64,000 nucleotides of DNA from Sitta carolinensis (Eukaryota; Chordata; Aves; Passeriformes; Sittidae): the NCBI GenBank assembly GCA_032173965.1, contig JAVUNC010000004.1:2370501-2434500 (forward strand), written 5' to 3'. How positions within the stretch are numbered: position 1 is the first letter of the stretch; each line of letters begins with the position of its first letter. Of the stretch, positions 46,648-58,925 are shown one piece after another. The translations under genes were made by a program, and so were the position numbers. The notes beneath the pieces are model-generated. The model worked only from the letters and a program-made list of their open reading frames with translations, was not told where the DNA came from and made no database searches.

Positions 46648-48599
46648 GTAAGGCATCAGTTCGAAAATAAAAGCTCAAAGCTCAGTGGTGTTTCTGCATT
46701 CCAAATTTCTTAATTTCAGCGTGACTCCTTCAAGTTTCAGAATCCAGGCTGCTCCTGCCATTTTCCAATCACTGACACCAGCTAAAGCCACTGGGCATTT
46801 TGGGAGATGTCCTTTATGTGTCATTTCCATATAAATAAATACACTAAAAATGTTTCTTCTTAGTTACAAAAATGTAAATCCTGTATTTTGTTCCCTAAAC
46901 ATTCCCAAATAATAGCTTTTTTTTAATGTGTGATAATTTGTGTAAGATCATTCATTAGTTTAAACAAAATTCTGAAGATGAGCCATGATTCTCTACACTT
47001 TGAACCATGCAAGGAACTGCAGCTGTTTGGGATCTCCTGGACTTGGAGGGTTGTTACCATTTCCATGTCCCAAACCAAACCAAACCAAACCTGCTGGTTT
47101 CTACCTGACCCTGTGAATAGTCCTGTGGAATTCTTGTCAGGAGCCATCAGGGCTGGAAAAGGGGCCAAGAAAAGAGAAGAAGTTTAATTTCCCTGCATCT
47201 GTCTCTTTTCTATGAAAATGGCATTCTTTGAGCCCATTTTGAAGACTTGAAAAGGTGTTTCTCCAGAGAAATTATTTACTTCTGGAAGTAATAAACATCC
47301 TAAAATAGATCAAAATCACCCTTTTCCATCCAAGACCTGGACTTTACCCAAATCTGGGAATTGTCAGAGCACTCATTTTGGGATGTGCTAATGTTAATCC
47401 CTAAGGCAAGTCTTTGGGATTTATTGGGAAGACAAAAGTGGATTTGTATGGCAGTTATTAAAATTTATTGCTACAGAGAATGAAAAATTTCCTAATGCTG
47501 TTTTTATACAATTGAGTTGTTTACAAAGGATGTATTTCTCTATTATCATGTGCAGGATGGTCCGAGGTGCCTTAGGAAATGTATTATATCCTATTAAATG
47601 TTTCTCTATCTGTGATGCTGGAGTAAATATTAAATCACTCCTTGATACACATTAATTTAATACTCCAAAAATGATCTTTTCAGTTGATGATGACAAAAAA
47701 ATCTTGGTGTCATTTTCCCTGTGGAATTAATGTTGGTGTAGTTTCATGGTTTGTGGGTATCACCCTTCAGTTTCCAACATGATTTATTCAACTTCTCTGC
47801 AGAGTTCCTCCACTCCAGTGTTGCCTTTCTGTCAGTGTCTCCTTCTCGGTGGATTTTGGGAACATAAACAAATTCTTGGAGTGGTGGAATGAGCGATTGT
47901 TTTACAATTTTCTTTTGGAGCAAATAGAAAATGATTTTAACCTTTTAAGCTCCAAGGCTGAGATGGATTTAGAGATTCTTCATTGAATTTCTTACAGCAG
48001 AAGGGTCAGAGGGTTCTGGTACAGTCTGATATTGATGCAGTGTCTGCCATTTAGATTTTTTTTTTTTTTAAACAGAAGCTCCTTTTGTGTTTTTTGGTTT
48101 TTTGTTTTTTTTTTTTTGGTTTTTTTAAATTTTCTGTGTCATAATAGATCAGAATTCCAGTGTTGGTGATGGGTGTTGGTTCTATCATTGTACAATTTTG
48201 TAAAAAAAAATCACAGAAAGCAACGGAATTTAATTGGAAAAGTGTGAAATCTTATTAAACCGCACACTTTGAAGCATTCCTGAGGAACTCTGTAACATTC
48301 CTATCAAGCCTGGTGTCTTCCATTCTTTTTCAACTACCCTAGATTTTCCACCAGGCTGTGATTGCAAGTGTTGGGCTTAAGTGGTGAGAGCTCAGACTGG
48401 TGCCATCTGTGCTGTGAAGGAACAGTAAAACCTCCACATCCTGATTTTTGCTATTAGACCTGCACTGGAATAGTGCACAAAAATGACTCTGATGAGAATC
48501 TCTGGCATTTGCTGGCGTTGGCAAATCCCAATCTGATGGGTGGGATGGGAAAAGGGAGCTGCAGTTCATTTTCCTCTCTCCTACCTGTGAATGGGAATA
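46648..48599. other. Start of the downstream intron, no further exon recognised
   Basis: It contains (CCAAA)4 at 47070-47090 and T-rich runs at 48058-48130. No catalytic-motif exon was seen. Confidence 0.55.
47070..47090. repeat. (CCAAA)4 microsatellite
   Basis: Four pentamer units. Confidence 0.88.
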
Positions 48600-48716
48600 A
48601 AAGGCCAGGTTGGATGGGGCTTGGAGCAACCTGGAGTGGTGGAAGGTGTCCCTGCCCATGGATAAGCTTTAAGGTCCCTTCCAAACTAAACCATTCCATG
48701 GTTCTCTGATTCTAAA
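48600..48716 (+). mobile_element. CR1 LINE 3' tail
   Basis: 'aaggccaggttggatggggc' to 'aaaccattccatggttctct', with the 'gcagggggtggaactggat' portion deleted. Confidence 0.88.
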
Positions 48717-49000
48717 ACAAGTGCTAGAAGAAGAAAACTATCAGTTAGGAATTCATCTCCTGGGATTATTACTCATCCTACCCATGTATGATCCTGTTAA
48801 CAGCAGGTTCTTTGTATTTTTGGACTCCGTAAACTCAGGAGAGAGCCTGAGCCAGTCGAATTTCTGGTTCCATCTCACCAAGACAGGATTTTTCCAGAAA
48901 GATCCTTCAGTTCTTTACTTGGGATTCACAGGGACAAGTGTGGAAGAGCTGTAGTTACTTAGAAGAGATCCCTCTTCCTGCCTAGAGAGGGGTGGATTCT

Positions 49001-49070
49001 CCCTCACTGGGGTTATTCCAGTCCTCCCCCACTGGGATTATTCCAGTCTCCCCCATTGGGATTATTCCAG
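49001..49070. repeat. Minisatellite, three ~25-bp units
   Basis: Units at 49001-49025, 49026-49049 and 49050-49070 share cccnca(c/t)tggg(g/a)ttattccag. They end where a CR1 copy begins. Confidence 0.9.
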
Positions 49071-49180
49071 AACCATCTGGGCATGACCCTGTGCTCTGGG
49101 ATGACCCTGCTGGAGCAGGGAGTTGGACCAGATGACCCCACTGTGCTCCCTTCCAACCTGACCCATCCTGTGATTGCTTA
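49071..49180 (+). mobile_element. CR1 LINE 3' tail, minor subfamily
   Basis: 'gagcagggagttggaccaga' and 'cttccaacctgacccatcct' differ from the main subfamily but keep the CR1 end 'tgtgattgc'. Confidence 0.78.
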
Positions 49181-49827
49181 AAAAGATCTGCAAAACCCCA
49201 AAGTTAGTTGTGTAGAGACAGCCAATTTGCAGTGAATTTTCCTCCTGCTTGGATGGTTTTAGACACACCAATAAACCAGCAGAATAAAATATAATGCAGG
49301 GCTGTAAACACTGAGCCTTCCACCTTCTGCAAAACACAGCTGGATTTCATTCCATAGCTCCCTCTCCTGCAAAACCTCCTCGAGATGCTCTTCCTCAGGG
49401 TGCATTATTTATTTGATGGTGTGACTGCTTGTTTGGATCAAGGGGTGGGGTGAATGTACTCAGGGCATTGTTCCTGCAGCTTTCCCATCTATAGCAGAAC
49501 CTCACAGATTTCAAAGGAGGATTTAAATGATCCTGAGACTCTCCCGTTGTCTGTTCAGCATCACACAGCTGCTGGAGGTGCACCTATTATTCATTAGGAT
49601 AAAGAAATGTGTCCTTGTTTCTAAATGGGGAAGAAAAAAGCCACATTTTGAGGGTGAGGGTGATTCTTTAATGGAAGCCTTTTAATGCTTCCCATCCTAT
49701 GACCTCGTAATCCAGCTGTCAGCTAAGATTACAGCACCGAGGGAACACAGTGTGCACAGCCTCACTGTGTCAAAATGCTGTGTCAAAAATTCCCTGAAGT
49801 CTGTTCCCAAATTCTGTGGCTGAGTTG
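49181..49827. other. Intronic DNA, no recognised gene
   Basis: Unique sequence, nothing recognised. Confidence 0.55.
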
Positions 49828-49960
49828 TGGACTCCCCATCACTGGAGGTGTTCAGGACCAGGCTGGATGGGGCTTGGAGCAGCCTGGGACAGTGGCAGGG
49901 GTTGGAACTGGGTGATCTTCAAGGTCCCTTCCAAACCATCCTGGGGTTCTGTGTTTCCAT
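49828..49960 (+). mobile_element. CR1 LINE 3' tail
   Basis: 'actccccatcactggaggtg' to 'aaccatcctggggttctgtg'. Confidence 0.87.
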
Positions 49961-50334
49961 GGAACAAGTGAAACTCGATGTTACATGTTTGTGTTATGAA
50001 TTATAAAGGAGAAGCCCTTCAATAAATGCCTGTCCAGAAAGTTTTCTTGGAAGTTTTATGGCCATGGATATATTCAATTAAAAGTACTATTTCTTAAGAG
50101 ACTGATCTTGACCCCAAACCTAATCAAAACTCAAAATCTGAATATATATAAGGTGGGGTTGATAATATTTTGAAAAGGAGCAGTTTAGGATCTAAATTCA
50201 ACTTATTTACCTGGGGTAAAAAATCCCAAATGCCTGAAAGCTGCAGAACATTCATGACTTCAAGAAATCAATATTTTCCTCAGCACCATTGTAACTCTTG
50301 CATATTTTAAACACATTTAAATGCTCTTCTGCAT
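49961..50334. other. Intronic DNA, no recognised gene
   Basis: AT-rich, nothing recognised. Confidence 0.5.
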
Positions 50335-50406
50335 TATCATAACATCACTGTTTGGGCTGGAAGTGACCTTAAAGATCACCTCATTGCAATCCCCTGCCAG
50401 GGCAGG
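50335..50406 (-). mobile_element. CR1 LINE 3' tail
   Basis: 'tttgggctggaagtgacctt' and 'cccctgccagggcaggcaaa' are recognisable. Only about 70 bp remain. Confidence 0.8.
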
Positions 50407-51089
50407 CAAATTATGCTCAGAAATGTTTCTGATCAGGATTCTGTTGGAATTTAAGCACTCCTTTTCTTTATCAGCTGCTGCTGGTGCAAGACTCCAGTTT
50501 ATCCCAGAGCACCTCCATATTCCCTGAGATTTCTACGTCACCTGATTGCTCCAAGAGGAAGCATTGTGCATATGGTGTGTGCATAGAAGGGCTCTTATTT
50601 ACCTCCAGTGAAATCTGGCAAGAGTTCAGATTTGTAATTACAACACTTTTAAAATGTAGGAGCACATTGAGCTGTATTTGCTTGACATAGACTGCCTTGT
50701 AATGGGATAATTGGTTTCTTGATGTAAACAAAGTGCAGACAGAAATAGGATGTTAAGGAACTGATAAGGTCTAATTATGGATATTTTGGAGCTGTCAGAC
50801 AGATCCAGGCCTGGTCACCTTCTGCTCTGCACTTATTAGACAGCAGCACACTCCAGTAATTCCATGGAGCTGTGCTATTATTGTGTTTTGCCTGAGTTAC
50901 TGTGTCCTGTCACAGCTGCATTCCCACTGCTTCCAAAGGTTATTTAAAGGTTATTTTATTCCAGGATCCACCAGGATTGTTCAGTGAGTTCCTGAGGCCT
51001 CTTCAGCTGCAGATCATGGGTTTGGGGCCCTTGGAAAACTGAGCTTCTCCAACACCCCCTGCTCTTGGGGGCTTCAACTCCTTCCCATA
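50407..51089. other. Intronic DNA, no recognised gene
   Basis: Unique sequence, nothing recognised. Confidence 0.5.
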
Positions 51090-51206
51090 AAAGCTGGACA
51101 GGGCTTGGAGCAACCTGGGGTAGTGGAAGTTGTCCCTGCCCATGGCAGGGAGTGGGACAGGATGAGCTTTAATGTCCCTCCAACCCAAACCATTCTGTTT
51201 CTGTGG
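51090..51206 (+). mobile_element. CR1 LINE 3' tail
   Basis: 'gctggacagggcttggagca' to 'ccaacccaaaccattctgtt'. Confidence 0.9.
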
Positions 51207-51469
51207 ATAAAGGCCTTTTTAGGCCAACTTCTCAACTAAAAGAAAATTATTTCCCTTTGGAGTGGGATGATGGGTTCAAGAATGGATAAATCCATACAGA
51301 GTTTCTCTTTGTCCCCCCTGGAACAGCTGCTGGTGGCTGTGTCAGAGAAGAGCCAGTGTTAGGAAGTCTTTTGGTCCAGTTGAGTTTTCAATGACTGTTT
51401 TTCACCAGGAAAAGAAAATCACAGGGAAAGAAAATCACAGGGAATGAAGTTTGGACCCCATGAGAAACA

Positions 51470-51500
<31 letters not shown>

Positions 51501-52127
51501 GTAGACAGTAGAAATAGAACAAACAATTTTTTTCAAACAATGCCACACATCAGAAGATGTTTTAGCTCTATCTGAAGAAAATGTAAGACTTGATGATGTT
51601 GAAACAGGCGTGTTTGCTCTGACCCAAATGGAGGAGAAACATCCACAGCAATATCATCACATGGTGCAGGGATCACGTTGTGGAAGAATTGAGAGCCAGA
51701 GGGAATGCATTGCAGAAGGAATTCATGTCTCTCGTGTTAATTCTCTTTCAGCATGTGGAAAAGAGAAAGAAATGTATTAATTAGCTGGCTTTGCAGAATT
51801 CTGAGGCTTTAATGCTGTCCTGTTTTCACATAGTGATGGAAAAATGGACGCAACATTTCTGCAGTTCTGGAACGAGAGAAAAAGCCTGGGAAGTCAGGAC
51901 ATTACTAAAGGGAATGGCAAAAAGGGAGGCTGCTCTGACTCTAAACCAAATTGTGTTCCCATTCTTACCTTCATTTAAAAAATCTACTCTTAGTTCCCAT
52001 TTTCCTTTTTCCTCTCTTCCAGACACTGATTTTGTCTTTTGGTTGCCTCTTCCAGAGGGCTGAAACTCAGCCCAGTTCCCAGCCCCTGCTGTATGGTCCT
52101 GGTTCATCAGAATTGCAGCCATTGCCT
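51207..52127. other. Intronic DNA with T29 run and a small tandem repeat
   Basis: It contains a duplicated 'aaagaaaatcacaggga' block at about 51411-51443 and a T29 homopolymer. No exon was recognised. Confidence 0.5.
51472..51500. repeat. T29 homopolymer
   Basis: A pure run of 29 T. Confidence 0.95.
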
Positions 52128-52735
52128 AAACATGGAATCCTGGAATGGTTTGAGTGGGAAGGGATCTTAAAGACCATCCCAGTCCCACCCTGCCATGGGC
52201 AGGGACACCTCCCACTGTCCCAGGTTGATCCAAGCCCTGACCTTGGGCACTGCCAGGGATCCAGGGCAGCCACAGCTTCTCTGCGAATTCCATCCCAGCC
52301 CCTCCCCACCCTCACAGGGAACAATTCCTTCCCAATATCCCATCTCTCCCTGCCCTGTGGCAGTGGGAAGCCATTCCCTGTGTCCTGTCCCTGCATGCCT
52401 TGTCCCCAGCCCTCTCCAGCTCTCCTGGAGCCCCTTTAGGCTCTGCAAGGGGCTCTGAGCTCTCCCTGGATCCTTCTCTTCTCCAGGTGAGCCCCCCCAG
52501 CTCTCCCAGCCTGGCTCCAGAGCAGAGGGGCGCCAGCCCTTGGAGCAGCTCCATGGCCTCCTCTGGTCTCTCTCCAGCAGCTCCACATCCCTCTGCTGTT
52601 GGTCCCAGGGCTGGGGCAGCTCTGCAGGTGGGGTCTCACCTGAGGGGGCAGAGGGACAGAATCTCCCCTCTCCTGCTGCCCACACTGGGGATCAGCCCAG
52701 GACATGGGGGGGTCTGGGCTCCAGGTACCCATGGT
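52128..52735 (-). mobile_element. CR1 LINE, long copy
   Basis: 'acatggaatcctggaatggt' through the 'ctccaggtgagcccccccag' region to 'gaatctcccctctcctgctg' and beyond. It is almost identical, in reverse, to the 43.75 kb copy over the 'ctggagccaggctgggagag' region. The large ORFs (172, 162, 136 codons) are from this element. Confidence 0.93.
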
Positions 52736-54502
52736 CAAGGTGTGTCCAGCTTTTCCTTCACCACCACCCCGAAATCCTCAGATTATCGTATTCCTCATAA
52801 CCTTGCCTGAAGTGAGATGCTCTGGTTTGCTGGTCAAACCCACCAGGGTTTTGTTTTTTAAATCACTGCCAGGGAATGTTCTCTGTTTAGATTTTAAAGC
52901 CTAAGCAGAAAAGCCCTGAACTGAAAATGTACCCCTAACCTGTTGTAAAACAACAAGTGTGTGATAAATGCAGAAAAACCCCATAACTCTGGACTTTTTG
53001 AAATAAAAATCTCAACATTCAGTTTCTCTTGTCCTGTGGAATACCCTGGGCATTGTGCTTTAAATGCTGCTGCTCTGATTTGATGAAATTGTGCAGCAGC
53101 TTCATGGGAATGCAAATGGGCAAAGCACTGGGCAAGGAGACCCTGATAAAAACAAAATGCTGCAGTTGAATTGGTCTCACCAAGGACATTTCCTGACATT
53201 TGTAAACACTAATAAGGGACAATAAAATATCCCTAACACAAAGTGAAAGCTGTCCTTGATGAGCACAACCCTTCAGAACATCCCTTGCTTTCAAAGGAGC
53301 CACATCTCTTTTTCCTTTGGAAAACAGAAAGTAACGTGGCCTTCAAACACAATCTCTGTGCTTCTCCATCAGGGAGTTTTTTATGTTAATTTAGGTTTCT
53401 TGAGGTAATGAAGAATTCAGCTTTGTGTGGATTTCTGCTTAGAGTGGCTATTGCACATTAGGGAAGAGCTGGGGGGGTTTAAAAGTCAGACTGCAGCTTT
53501 TTAATCAGCATCATTCACCTTAAAACAACCTTTTAATTACATTGTGGGGAATTGCCACAGAAAGGAGTAGAAGAGAGACAGTTGAGTTCCGTGACTTCTG
53601 GACAGGGCTCTGTGATATCCAACAGCAGGAATTGTCTTGAAGAAGTTAATTTTTTTTCTATTTATTGATATATTACTTTTTAAAATTTAGTAATATTTTA
53701 TTTATGGGGTTTTATTATTTTATTTTACCAATTTTATTGTTTTATTTTCCACACAGAAAAGGCTGTACAAGCACCTTGAGCAATTGGAAAAGCCTTGCAG
53801 AGAAGTAATTCCTTGCCTGTGATAAATAGGAGTATATCAATGAGCAGGAGGAACATATGCTTGGCATCATTCCGTGTTGGTTTAAGTTGGAAATAGAAGT
53901 AAATTATCCTGTTAATGACTGGAGGCTGCCCTGATCAGATTGATGCTGCTTTGCAGGAGATATATTTGTGTGTGTTTGTTTATGTGCTGGGATGGGCACA
54001 TTCACCATCGGATTTATCCTTGGATTCCTGCTAATAAAGCACAGGGGTGGTGACATGGAATAAAACACACAGAGTGCTGCTGATTTATTCTGTTCAGCCA
54101 TGAAAAAAATATGTAAGAGGGGTTTTGGAGGGGGAAAATGGTGGTGTTTTCATAATTTTAGATATACTGTGACATCCACAAAGTGTTGTCAGCGAATCCT
54201 AATGGATTTATCTTCACAAGGCTGCTGGCACAGCCTGGAAATTTTAGATCTTGGCATGTGAGACCGAGCAAAGAGGGTTCTATGTTAAAAAATATGGATT
54301 ACTTACTATTGGGTTATTTAGTTTGTTAGAATTTAGAGTGATTTTCCTGATTTTCAGGAGTTTTTCTCACCTGATGAAGTTATTGAAAACAATATATCAT
54401 TAGATAACTTCGCTCCAGATCAAAGATACAAAAATCTTCACCAACTTTTAAAATACTGGCTCAGAAATTCTCCTGAAATGTAGAGGGCTCAATTGGGATA
54501 GA
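52736..54502. other. Intronic DNA, no recognised gene
   Basis: It has an AT-rich low-complexity stretch at 53650-53755. Nothing else recognised. Confidence 0.55.
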
Positions 54503-54600
54503 ATCCCAGAACTCCAGAATAGTTTGGGTTGGAAGGAGCCTTGTAGGTCATCTCACCCCTTTGGAACTGGATCTCCAGTGACTGTCATGGGCACCTTTTG
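54503..54600 (-). mobile_element. CR1 LINE 3' tail, diverged
   Basis: 'agaatagtttgggttggaag' and 'gagccttgtaggtcatctca' are recognisable. The rest is decayed. Confidence 0.72.
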
Positions 54601-55914
54601 TCACATGTGGACACAAATTGTGGAGGTTTAAGTGCAGTTGTTCCAAGTTTGCATGAGGTTGGATGAAAAGAATTGCTCCAAGAATTCTTTATGTCCCACT
54701 ATATATTTATATTGATAACATTTATATATAATGTATATTTAGGTATTAATGGTACATTATTTATTCTTTTATTTTGGGTAATGTTCATATTAGATAATTT
54801 TCAATGGCAATTAATGCTGGATGGTTCAGGCTCTGCTTTTCCTTGGTGACACAAGTCTTTTGTCTTTAGAAAAGAGTAAAAAAACTCCATCCTTTAGGAG
54901 GTTCAAACAGCACCTTATTCCAGATTTTTATTCTGGAATACCTGACTTTGTTCTCTGTGCAGGACACACTTGGGAAATGAAGGCAAACCCACACTTCAGC
55001 CTCTGGAAGGAAGAAACAACATGATCAGTTTTTTCAAGCAAGATAAGAACTAACCACAAAAAAATTCTGATTTAAGTTGAATGTGAGTAATTCTGAGACA
55101 GCCGTAGTTATTTGTTTGTGAGCCAAGGAAAACAGCATGAGATATGTCAGGCTTGGAGATAAAATTTATTGGTGTGTCATTGGCTTAACTCCAACATTAT
55201 GCTCATAAATAATCTAATCCTGGTGTGACATATTCCTGCTTGAACCCTGACTGAAAATTATTGAGAGTCATGTAATGAATTATGCAGGAGCAGACACGTG
55301 CTGGAGTTGAGGGGATGGAGCTGGAATTCTGGAATGTGTTTGGAATTAGGGATGGCATCTACAGAGAGGGGTAGAGAGAGGGAGGGGTGTCCTCCTGAAA
55401 TCCAAAGGGGTGAGATGTGGAGCCTTGTTTGTCTAATGGTCATCCAGTTTATTTTTACTCTTCTGGGATGGAAGGTGTGGTTAGCAGTGTTGTTGTCACA
55501 GTGTCTGTCCCTCATGCGCCGTCAGGCTCAGAATTTACACCAGCTCAGGACATCCCAAGGCTCCAGACAATCCCTGACTCCAGCATCCTGCACAGCAGGA
55601 TGGGATTCACTCGGGTAACTGTGGAATTTTCCTGACAAGTCAGGAGAATCAGGGGTTTAAATGTTAGAATGGTGACACTCAAACTCACCCAATGGGATGG
55701 GGTTTATCCCTGGGGTACAGAAAGAGATTTTAATTTTCTTTGTTTTCTGGAGACCAGTAACCCTGAGATTATTTTACTACATTAAAGATCTGGGCATGTT
55801 TCTTAGATGCAGAAGGAATTTTGGTCACTCACGTGGTTCCTTTTCACACCACTGTGTAGTTTGCTGGAGTCCTCTGTGTGAATCTGGGAGTAATTCATCC
55901 TGGGTATCCTGGAT
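54601..55914. other. Intronic DNA, no recognised gene
   Basis: Unique sequence with TATA-rich runs near 54700-54740. Nothing recognised. Confidence 0.5.
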
Positions 55915-56308
55915 AACTTGGACAGCCTGGAGAACAGAAGGCTCCAGGGAGAGCTCAGAGCCTCTTCCAGGGCCTAAAGGGGCTCCAGGAGAGCTGGAGA
56001 GGGACTGGGGACAAGGCATGGAGGGACAGGACACAGGGAATGGCTTACAGTGGTAAGGGTTACCCAGAGGGCAGGGTTACATGGGATTTTGGGAATAAAT
56101 TTTTCCTAGTGAGGGTGGTGACCCCCTGGCACAGGGTGCCCAGAGAAGCTGTGGCTGCCCCTGGATCCCTGGCAGTGTCCAAGGCCAGTCTGGATGTGGC
56201 TTGGATCAGCCTGGGATAGAGGAAGGTGTCCCTGCCCATGGCAGGAGTGGAACTGGATGAGCTTTCAGGTCCCTTCCATCCCAAACCCATCCTTTCATTC
56301 TGTGATTA
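55915..56308 (+). mobile_element. CR1 LINE 3' fragment
   Basis: 'gagaacagaaggctccaggg' to 'aaacccatcctttcattctg'. The 'cttcccactgccag' stretch is altered to 'cttacagtggtaagggttac'. Confidence 0.9.
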
Positions 56309-58274
56309 TTCATGAGAAATAATGATTTAAACATATTTGTGAATCTTTTTCTGCTGAGCAAATTTCACAAGCTTGATAAACGTTCCTATGATCGCCCCTG
56401 ACCTGCCTTGAAGTTGTATGTCCATAACACCCCCCAAAAAAAAAAAAATTCCACAGGATGGCAAAGTGCCTGATTGCACAGTGATGCTGTAAACGGGACA
56501 ACAACTCATTCTGGATGTGTCTGTGCCTTGGTGTGGGTATGGCAGATGTGCTTGGGCTCGGCTGGGCTGGAGGCAGGGCATGGAGTGACCCCTCCCTGCT
56601 CCCACCCTGGGCCACCTCAGCTCTGTGCCCGTGGCTCTGGGGTTGTGCCAGCCTGCTTGGATAGCTGCAGTGATCCAAACCCATTCCCACGTGGGTCTGA
56701 GGCAGAGGCTCCCCAAAATCCAGCTCAGGGTGAGAGGGGCTGCTTATTGCAGCAGGACCGTGCTGCCACAGCCCTTCAGCTCCTGCCAGCCACAGCTGGA
56801 GGGCACAGGGGGCTTTTTTTGGGATGTCTAAGGAAACCATGGATGTGGAGAGCTGCAGGTCATGGACTTTGCTGTGAGTGCTGGCAATTCCTCTGCCGAG
56901 ACATTGGTGCCGCTCTGCCTTGGTGTTTTTTATAGTTCCTTTATTTCCAATGCTGCCAGTCCAGGTTTTTTTGGGAATGATTGTGCTGCACAATGGGTAA
57001 ATGACTAACCACATTAATATTTGGCCTCTGTCTGCCCCTCTGGATATAAATTAGTTTTTCTCTAACAATCCACTCTGTATTTTCTTGAGTAATTATCTTT
57101 TGGGTTTTTTTTTTTTGGAGATGGGTAGGAAGAGTTATTCTCTTTTGCAAGTAAGAACTCAGCATCATTTCATTGCCTTGCAACAGATGAGAAAATAACT
57201 TTTGGAACTTCCATATTTCCATTAAAGACATCTATGGTTCAAAATAGATCCATTTGAATGATCTAGGTGCACTTGGAAGGCATTTATTGGTTTGGAAAAG
57301 GGTTAAGGGGAAAGGAGGACGAAAGGGCTGCTTGTTGAATTGCTTGTTATTTGAATGTAATTATTTTTTTGCTCCTGAGCAATTACAGATTGTAGGTTTA
57401 AATAATTGTCAGGGTGCCTACAGCTTTCTGTTGTTTGAAATCTAAGGCTACGAGTATAATAAGGAATATGAGATGACTTTTGCTGAATGTGGCTATGGCA
57501 GTTCATTTAACTCAGCAATAGTCATCAGAAAAAAAGGAAAGAAAAGACATTTTTTCTATTCCTTGCAGTAAACAAACCTTGTAAACAAGTTATTATTTTC
57601 TGCAGCAGGGCCCTAGAAGTGATTCCTGTTTTGCTGGTAACAAAACGTGGCTCTTTGCTTTTATAAGAGTAGAATATATTTTGTTTTGCTTCTCTCTATC
57701 TCAAGCTCCCCAAGGTGGCTTGGGAGATTAGAGAGATTTTCACAAGACAAGGGTAAGGCTTGGGTGTTATTACAGAGATGGATTTATATGAAATGGATTA
57801 CACAGCCCTGATGACATCTCTTATTTTCTGTGTACATCAAGTTCTACTTGAGTAGTGGAGCACTAAAGTGTGGCAAATGACCGGGGATGATCTAAAATGA
57901 ATCTCTGCCAAGCGCTGGAATGCTCAGAGTGAAAGGAGATCACAAAATGATTTAAAAGCCTCAAATCAATGGCTGAACTAAAGATGTGATGCTTTGCAAT
58001 GAAGCAAATAATCAGCTCGATGATAGGACCGTGTAGCTCTATCTCAATCTCTTCACCATATTATTGTAGCAGCGGTTCTTTTTATCCATAACAGACTTTG
58101 GAAACGTAATATATTAAGAAACTGCTCTCTTCTTTAAAGAACAGGGGAGGGTGGCCGGGTTGAGGCATGATTTGTTCTTTAGTGGTTGAATCCGTGGGCT
58201 TTGTGCTGTGCTCATTCAGATTAAGGGGCTGCACCCGGGCTGGGGCAGCCCCCGGGATCAATCCAGGCTGGGGA
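56309..58274. other. Intronic DNA, GC-rich stretch 56560-56900 and candidate element 57880-58080
   Basis: The longest ORF in the window (234 codons, minus strand, 56310-57014) lies here, overlapping a 153-codon ORF on the other strand. Both fit GC-rich chance. 57880-58080 is compact, low in repeats and has several homeodomain-like words. Confidence 0.4.
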
Positions 58275-58925
58275 TGAAGGGATGGAACAGACCTGGCAAA
58301 AGGACTTGGGGATGCTGGGGGTGAGAGCTGGACATGACCCAGCCCAGAAACCTCAGTGGGCAGCAGGGGAGGGGGGGATTCTACCCCTCTGCCCCCCTCA
58401 GCTGAGACCCCACCTGCAGAGCTGCCTCCAGCCCTGGTGTCCAACATCAGAGGGACCTGGAGCTGCTGGAGACCAGAGGAGGCACCAGGATGATCAGAGG
58501 GATGGAGCACTCTGCTCTGGGAAAGGCTGAGAGGATTGGGATTGTTCAGCCTGGAGAAGAGGTGCTTTAGGGTGACCTACTTACCCCTCCCAGTGCCTGC
58601 AGGGAACCTGCAGGAAAGCCTGGAGAGGGACTTTGGGATAAGGGCTGGTGTAACTGGGCAAGAGGGAATGGCTCCAAACTGACAGAGAACACATTTAAAT
58701 TGGATATTAGCGAGGAACCCTTCCCTGGGAGGGTGGTGAGGCCCTGACACAAGGGACCCAGAGAAGCTGTGGCTGTCCCCAGATCCCTGGCAGTGTCCAA
58801 GGCCAGGTTGGACAGGGCTTGGAGCAGCCTGAGATAGTGGAAGTGTCCCTGCCCATGGCAGGGGGTGGAACTGGATGATCTTTAAGGTCCCTTCCAACCC
58901 AAACCATTCTATGATATTTTGATTC
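58275..58925 (+). mobile_element. CR1 LINE, longest copy
   Basis: 'gatggaacagacctggcaaa', 'ggtgagagctggacatgacc' and 'gagaccccacctgcagagct' reach about 650 bp from the 3' end 'aaaccattctatgatatttt'. This is deeper into CR1 ORF2 than other copies, but stops and indels break the frame. Confidence 0.92.

Noticed and set aside
52128..52810. ORFs of 100-172 codons
   Set aside because: They come from the long minus-strand CR1. The same peptide words (WDTGKELF, GAPGELERDWGQ) recur at every CR1 copy.
56310..57014. 234-codon minus-strand ORF, the longest in the window
   Set aside because: It overlaps a long ORF on the other strand in a GC-rich stretch, shows no recognisable domain, and has a low-complexity composition. 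Chance is the simpler explanation.
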